A stretch of 8,948 nt of DNA, taken from Spirochaetales bacterium (lineage in GTDB: Bacteria; Spirochaetota; Spirochaetia; ARS1246). The position numbers and the translations under genes were made by a program. How positions within the stretch are numbered: position 1 is the first letter of the stretch; each line of letters starts with the position of its first letter. The DNA lies in NCBI GenBank assembly GCA_018644745.1, contig JABGPX010000760.1, positions 1 to 8,948 of the forward strand. Direction: 5' to 3'. Under the pieces are notes generated by a model. That model was not told the DNA's origin. It worked only from the letters and a program-made list of their open reading frames with translations, and made no database searches. Below, in pieces: positions 6,265-8,948 of the stretch.

Positions 6265-8640
6265 TCAATTTGCAGCCAGTGGAGCCGAGCTTGTTGCTTC
6301 GGCGCTAAAAGACAGCAGTTCGGCCGCGGGAAGATCAAAACCCAAAGCTTCTTTGATCACCTCTTCAACCCGCTCAACGGGAACAAAGGTGATCTCTTCT
6401 CTCACTTCCTCGGGAACTTCCTTCAGATCTTTTTCGTTCTCCTTCGGAAGCAGAACTTTTGTTATTCCGGCCCTGTGAGCAGCGAGTATCTTCTCCTTGA
6501 TTCCGCCGACCGGCATTACTGATCCCCTCAATGTGATCTCGCCGGTCATAGCAATCTTCGGATCCACTTTTAGCCCCAGGACTAAGGAAGCAAGCGAAGT
6601 AAGAAGGGCGATGCCTGCTGATGGTCCATCTTTGGGAACAGCCCCCGACGGAACATGAACATGCAGATCTTTTGTATCGTAATCCACTCCTGTTCCGTGA
6701 AACGCAAGGCGTGATCGTATCAAGCTGAGAGAGATCTCAGCAGATTCCTTCATTACGTCTCCCAACTGACCGGTGAGAGTGAGTTTTCCGTGTCCATCCA
6801 TAAGAGTAGATTCAATAAACAGAACCTCACCGCCAACGGGAGTCCAGGCCAGCCCGGTAACAACTCCCGACGGATTGTCCGACTCGGCGACATCGTGGCG
6901 CACTTTCTTGTTTCCCATTATTTCCTCTACAATCTCCGCGTCGATCGCATAGGGAAGAGTCACGCTTTCATTTACGATTTTTTCTGTTGAACTACGCGCC
7001 ACTTTCGCCAGCTGGCGTTTGAGATTACGTACGCCGGCCTCTCTTGTATAGTCGCGGATGAGCGCGGTAATCGCCTCTTCATTAATTGTTAACTGTTCGG
7101 TTGTCAATCCATGATCTTTGAGCACTTCCGGAAGAAGATGCCGTTCAGCGATATGAAGTTTCTCGTTATCGGTATACCCGGAAACATCTATCGCTTCCAT
7201 TCGATCCAGCAGGGCAATGGGGATTCCCTCGAGGGAGTTCGCGGTAGCGATAAAGAAAACCTCCGAAAGATCGTAGGGGACCTCCAGATAATGATCAGAA
7301 AAAGAATCGTTCTGTTCAGGATCCAAGACCTCGAGCAATGCGCTCGCAGGATCGCCGCTGTAGGAAACCATTATCTTATCGACCTCATCCAGCACAAAAA
7401 CCGGATTCTTTTCGCCGACTTTCTTCATCCCCGAAATGATTCTTCCAGGCAGCGCGCCGACATAGGTCCTTCTATGTCCTCTGATCTCAGCTTCATCTCT
7501 AATACCGCCAAGGCTTATCCTGTGATACTTCCTTCCCAGAGCCTCCGCGATGCTTCGTCCGAGGCTTGTCTTGCCGGTGCCGGGAGGTCCTACAAGCAGC
7601 AGAATTGTACCGCTTTTTTCCTTCTTTAATTTCATCACCGCAAGATGCTGAATAATCCTTTCTTTGACTTTCTCCAGCCCGTAATGCTGATCATCGAGAA
7701 CTTTCCTCGCGCTTTCCAAATCGATGTCTTTATACTCACCGCTCTTCCAAGGCAAGGCCACGAGAAGATCCAGATAATTTCTGAGAATATGAGAATCCGG
7801 GCTACTTGCGTCCTGGCTCTCAAACTTCTGGAGTTCTTCCAGTGCTACTTCCTTTACTTCGTCGGGCATTCCTGACTCTTCAATCTTCTCATGGTAATCC
7901 GGCTTCTTGCCCTTCTTCCCGGAACCCTCGCCGAGCTCCTTTTGAATAGCTTTCAGCTGTTCGCGAAGAACATTCTTGCGATACATGTCATTAGCAGAGT
8001 CGGAAAACTTCTGAGCCATGCGAATCTGAAGACTTATGGATTCTTTCTGCTGAATTAAATAGTCCAGAAATTTCAAACCTCGTTCTTTTACCGATTCCAT
8101 TTCAAGCAGAACCTGCTTGTCCGAAACGCTTAAGTTTATATACGGCATCGTATAAGCGATAAGCTCCTGAATCCGTGTCATGTCATCAATTATCTTGATA
8201 TGAGCCTCAATTCCTTTGAACTTAGAACCCATCTCACGAATTACTTCCTTGACGTATTCCACCATATCGTGGTGGTCATGCTCATCCAGATCTATTTCAT
8301 CGGGAGCAGAAGTATAGTTCGCTATGATTCCGGCTCCTGAGAAGTCCATATCCTGGATCGCTATTCGATCTGATATAAATAACCTTACCCGGAACAATTC
8401 TCCAACCGGAGATATGTCTTTTATCTCGGCACGGGTACCGACCTTAAAAAAATGTTCCTTTTTTGATTTCTCTTTTGTATTCCGCTGGGTAACAATTGCC
8501 ACAGTTGGGCTTCCCTGCTTGAACCGGGAATTCATGGCTTTGCCAATCGTCCGGGGAACCTTTATTTCTCTATGCAGCTCAGGAAATATCACATCATCTG
8601 ATATCGGAAGCACCAAATCTTGTAACTTGTCTTCGTTCAC
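6265..8640 (-). CDS. lon: ATP-dependent protease Lon
   Basis: Lon is a cytoplasmic homohexameric AAA+ serine protease that unfolds and degrades damaged and regulatory proteins. From the GTG start it has 791 residues, close to the usual bacterial length. Residues about 8-205 are the substrate-binding N domain ([14 protein letters not shown] at 9-22), and about 205-300 are a coiled helical segment. The AAA+ module has Walker A GPPGTGKT (351-358, K357), Walker B VFVLDEVD (414-421), sensor N468 and R480 in LLDRME. The protease domain has catalytic S674 in KDGPSAG and K717 in GGIKEK, 43 residues apart as in E. coli Lon. A short low-complexity tail ending SAPLAAN (about 770-791) follows the conserved end. 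The GTG start is preceded by a strong GGAGG five bases away; a longer ATG frame (8725-8727) would begin inside the promoter area. A perfect inverted repeat overlies the promoter region, suggesting repressor control. A terminator follows. Confidence 0.97.
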   Translation of the reverse strand: MNEDKLQDLVLPISDDVIFPELHREIKVPRTIGKAMNSRFKQGSPTVAIVTQRNTKEKSKKEHFFKVGTRAEIKDISPVGELFRVRLFISDRIAIQDMDFSGAGIIANYTSAPDEIDLDEHDHHDMVEYVKEVIREMGSKFKGIEAHIKIIDDMTRIQELIAYTMPYINLSVSDKQVLLEMESVKERGLKFLDYLIQQKESISLQIRMAQKFSDSANDMYRKNVLREQLKAIQKELGEGSGKKGKKPDYHEKIEESGMPDEVKEVALEELQKFESQDASSPDSHILRNYLDLLVALPWKSGEYKDIDLESARKVLDDQHYGLEKVKERIIQHLAVMKLKKEKSGTILLLVGPPGTGKTSLGRSIAEALGRKYHRISLGGIRDEAEIRGHRRTYVGALPGRIISGMKKVGEKNPVFVLDEVDKIMVSYSGDPASALLEVLDPEQNDSFSDHYLEVPYDLSEVFFIATANSLEGIPIALLDRMEAIDVSGYTDNEKLHIAERHLLPEVLKDHGLTTEQLTINEEAITALIRDYTREAGVRNLKRQLAKVARSSTEKIVNESVTLPYAIDAEIVEEIMGNKKVRHDVAESDNPSGVVTGLAWTPVGGEVLFIESTLMDGHGKLTLTGQLGDVMKESAEISLSLIRSRLAFHGTGVDYDTKDLHVHVPSGAVPKDGPSAGIALLTSLASLVLGLKVDPKIAMTGEITLRGSVMPVGGIKEKILAAHRAGITKVLLPKENEKDLKEVPEEVREEITFVPVERVEEVIKEALGFDLPAAELLSFSAEATSSAPLAAN

Positions 8641-8645
8641 GTTGT

Positions 8646-8650
8646 CCTCC
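8646..8650 (-). promoter_or_regulatory. Ribosome binding site fixing the GTG start of lon
   Basis: GGAGG on the minus strand lies five bases before the GTG at 8638-8640. No comparable site precedes the in-frame ATG at 8725-8727, which would add 29 residues not expected in Lon. Confidence 0.85.
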
Positions 8651-8658
8651 AAGATGAT

Positions 8659-8681
8659 CTGCTGAAATATGTTCACAGCAG
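8659..8681 (-). other. Stem-loop in the lon leader
   Basis: CTGCTG (8659-8664) and CAGCAG (8676-8681) are perfect 6-bp arms with an 11-base loop, ending 8 bases before the lon Shine-Dalgarno. The hairpin could affect mRNA stability or translation. It does not mask the binding site, so it does not look like an RNA thermometer. Confidence 0.35.
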
Positions 8682-8687
8682 CTCTAT

Positions 8688-8708
8688 TAGTTAGGAACAA
8701 ACTAACTA
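8688..8708. promoter_or_regulatory. Perfect inverted repeat, candidate MarR operator of lon
   Basis: TAGTTAG (8688-8694) and CTAACTA (8702-8708) are perfect 7-bp arms with a 7-bp centre. The core is TTAG-N7-CTAA, as over the marR start codon. It overlaps the likely lon transcription start or -10 region, where a bound dimer would block transcription. It is not a CIRCE element, whose arms are TTAGCACTC/GAGTGCTAA with a 9-bp gap. Confidence 0.55.
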
Positions 8709-8727
8709 TAAGTATACCGGAAGTCAA
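8705..8727 (-). promoter_or_regulatory. Likely lon promoter region
   Basis: On the minus strand a TTGACT -35-like box (8722-8727) and two -10-like boxes, TATACT (8711-8716) and TATAGT (8705-8710), are visible. The spacing from TTGACT is 5 or 11 bp, too short for either. A better-spaced but poor -35, TGGATT (8734-8739), lies 17 bp before TATACT. The exact start is therefore uncertain, but the promoter must lie here and overlap or abut the inverted repeat. Confidence 0.35.
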
Positions 8728-8742
8728 GAAAAAAATCCACCA

Positions 8743-8772
8743 GCCCGCGGCCTACCCTAGCCGGGCATTTTT
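8743..8772 (+). terminator. Terminator-like hairpin with no obvious gene to terminate
   Basis: GCCC (8743-8746) plus GGC (8749-8751) pair with GCCGGGC (8760-8766), leaving a two-base bulge and an 8-base loop. ATTTTT follows on the plus strand. A run of seven T also follows on the minus strand, seven bases away. It sits between two divergent genes, so neither should end here. It could act as an attenuator in a long leader for the rightward gene, terminate an antisense transcript from the lon leader, or be a remnant. Confidence 0.4.
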
Positions 8773-8779
8773 AACCGAA

Positions 8780-8791
8780 GGTTCGCGAACC
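8780..8791. repeat. Perfect 12-bp palindrome GGTTCGCGAACC
   Basis: This fully self-complementary site lies midway between lon and the rightward gene. A further inverted pair, CTACCCT (8752-8758) and AGGGTAG (8799-8805), brackets it, though not with the same centre. A regulator binding site or part of a structured leader are both possible. Confidence 0.4.
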
Positions 8792-8837
8792 CCGCAGAAG
8801 GGTAGCATAACCTCACAGGCCGTGTTTTAATATATCC

Positions 8838-8948
8838 ATGTATAGAATGATTCAAAAACAGATAGCCCCATGGGTTTTTATGCTTCTTATGGTCATTTCG
8901 GCGGCAGCCGCGTATTCTCAAGAAAGAGAAACTGTCCCGATCGCAGAG
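8838..8948 (+). CDS. 5' end of an exported protein, cut by the window edge
   Basis: Thirty-seven codons are present and open to the last base. The translation starts MYRMIQKQIAPW and continues VFMLLMVISAAAAYSQ. A basic N region, a hydrophobic core (about 12-25) and small residues before YSQ make a good Sec signal peptide, with cleavage near residue 27. The mature part begins QERETVPIAE and is too short to identify. No Shine-Dalgarno is visible before this ATG or before the ATG at 8847. A TAATAT box (8828-8833) lies so close that the transcript might start at or just before the ATG, but there is no good -35. It is divergent from lon. Confidence 0.6.
   Translation, partial: MYRMIQKQIAPWVFMLLMVISAAAAYSQERETVPIAE

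Noticed and set aside
7111..7629. Long open frame on the plus strand inside lon (172 codons), and similar frames at 4945-5472 and 5729-6184 antisense to the metallophosphoesterase
   Set aside because: They lie fully opposite strongly conserved coding sequence, have no recognisable domains and no convincing ribosome binding sites; they are shadow frames.
8688..8708. CIRCE heat-shock element at lon
   Set aside because: The arms and spacing (TAGTTAG, 7 bp, CTAACTA) do not match TTAGCACTC-N9-GAGTGCTAA.
8641..8727. Longer Lon N terminus beginning at the ATG at 8725-8727
   Set aside because: It would be translated through the promoter and operator region. The GTG at 8640 has GGAGG at ideal spacing, and Lon homology begins just after it.
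8778..8795. tRNA T-arm-like GGTTCG sequence
   Set aside because: It is a perfect palindrome without a seven-base loop, and no acceptor, D or anticodon arms can be built around it.

Overview
This is an ordinary-looking stretch of bacterial chromosome with mid-range base composition: six complete protein genes and the 5' end of a seventh. I see no RNA genes, CRISPR arrays, transposases or prophage genes. The host is a bacterium. A spirochaete or another Gram-negative heterotroph of that kind would fit: there is a lipoprotein-type signal with a relaxed lipobox, an unusual glycosidase-like TIM-barrel protein, a standard bacterial Lon and a short-leader CorA. This is a low-confidence impression, because no rRNA or other marker gene is present.

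Layout from left to right. Positions 1-84 hold a strong sigma70-type promoter pointing leftwards off the window, with inverted repeats overlapping it. Next comes a leftward CorA-family divalent cation transporter (85-1149). Divergent from it is a large cytoplasmic glycosidase-like protein (1274-2944, +), which appears to be expressed from a leaderless mRNA. It is followed in the same direction by an aldo/keto reductase (3162-4082, +). These two form a plausible sugar or glycoside catabolism pair. A MarR-family regulator (4100-4540, -) runs convergently against the reductase.

Upstream of marR on the same strand are a secreted or lipid-anchored metallophosphoesterase with an N-terminal fibronectin-like domain (4636-6147, -) and the ATP-dependent protease Lon (6265-8640, -). 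Lon starts at a GTG set by a strong Shine-Dalgarno sequence, not at the longer in-frame ATG. A palindrome-rich intergenic stretch separates lon from the truncated start of a rightward exported protein (8838-8948).

The most interesting layer is regulatory. The marR and lon start regions both carry the pattern TTAG-N7-CTAA; in lon it is the core of a perfect 7-bp-arm inverted repeat over the promoter region. This suggests that the MarR protein controls itself and lon. The metallophosphoesterase gene between them is flanked by a 25-bp direct repeat with 23 identities. One copy is half of the lon terminator and the other is the core of the marR promoter. This looks like a duplication scar from insertion of the phosphoesterase gene between lon and marR. 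The metallophosphoesterase has its own 21-bp near-perfect palindrome just upstream of its ribosome binding site. All regulatory links are inferred from sequence pattern only.
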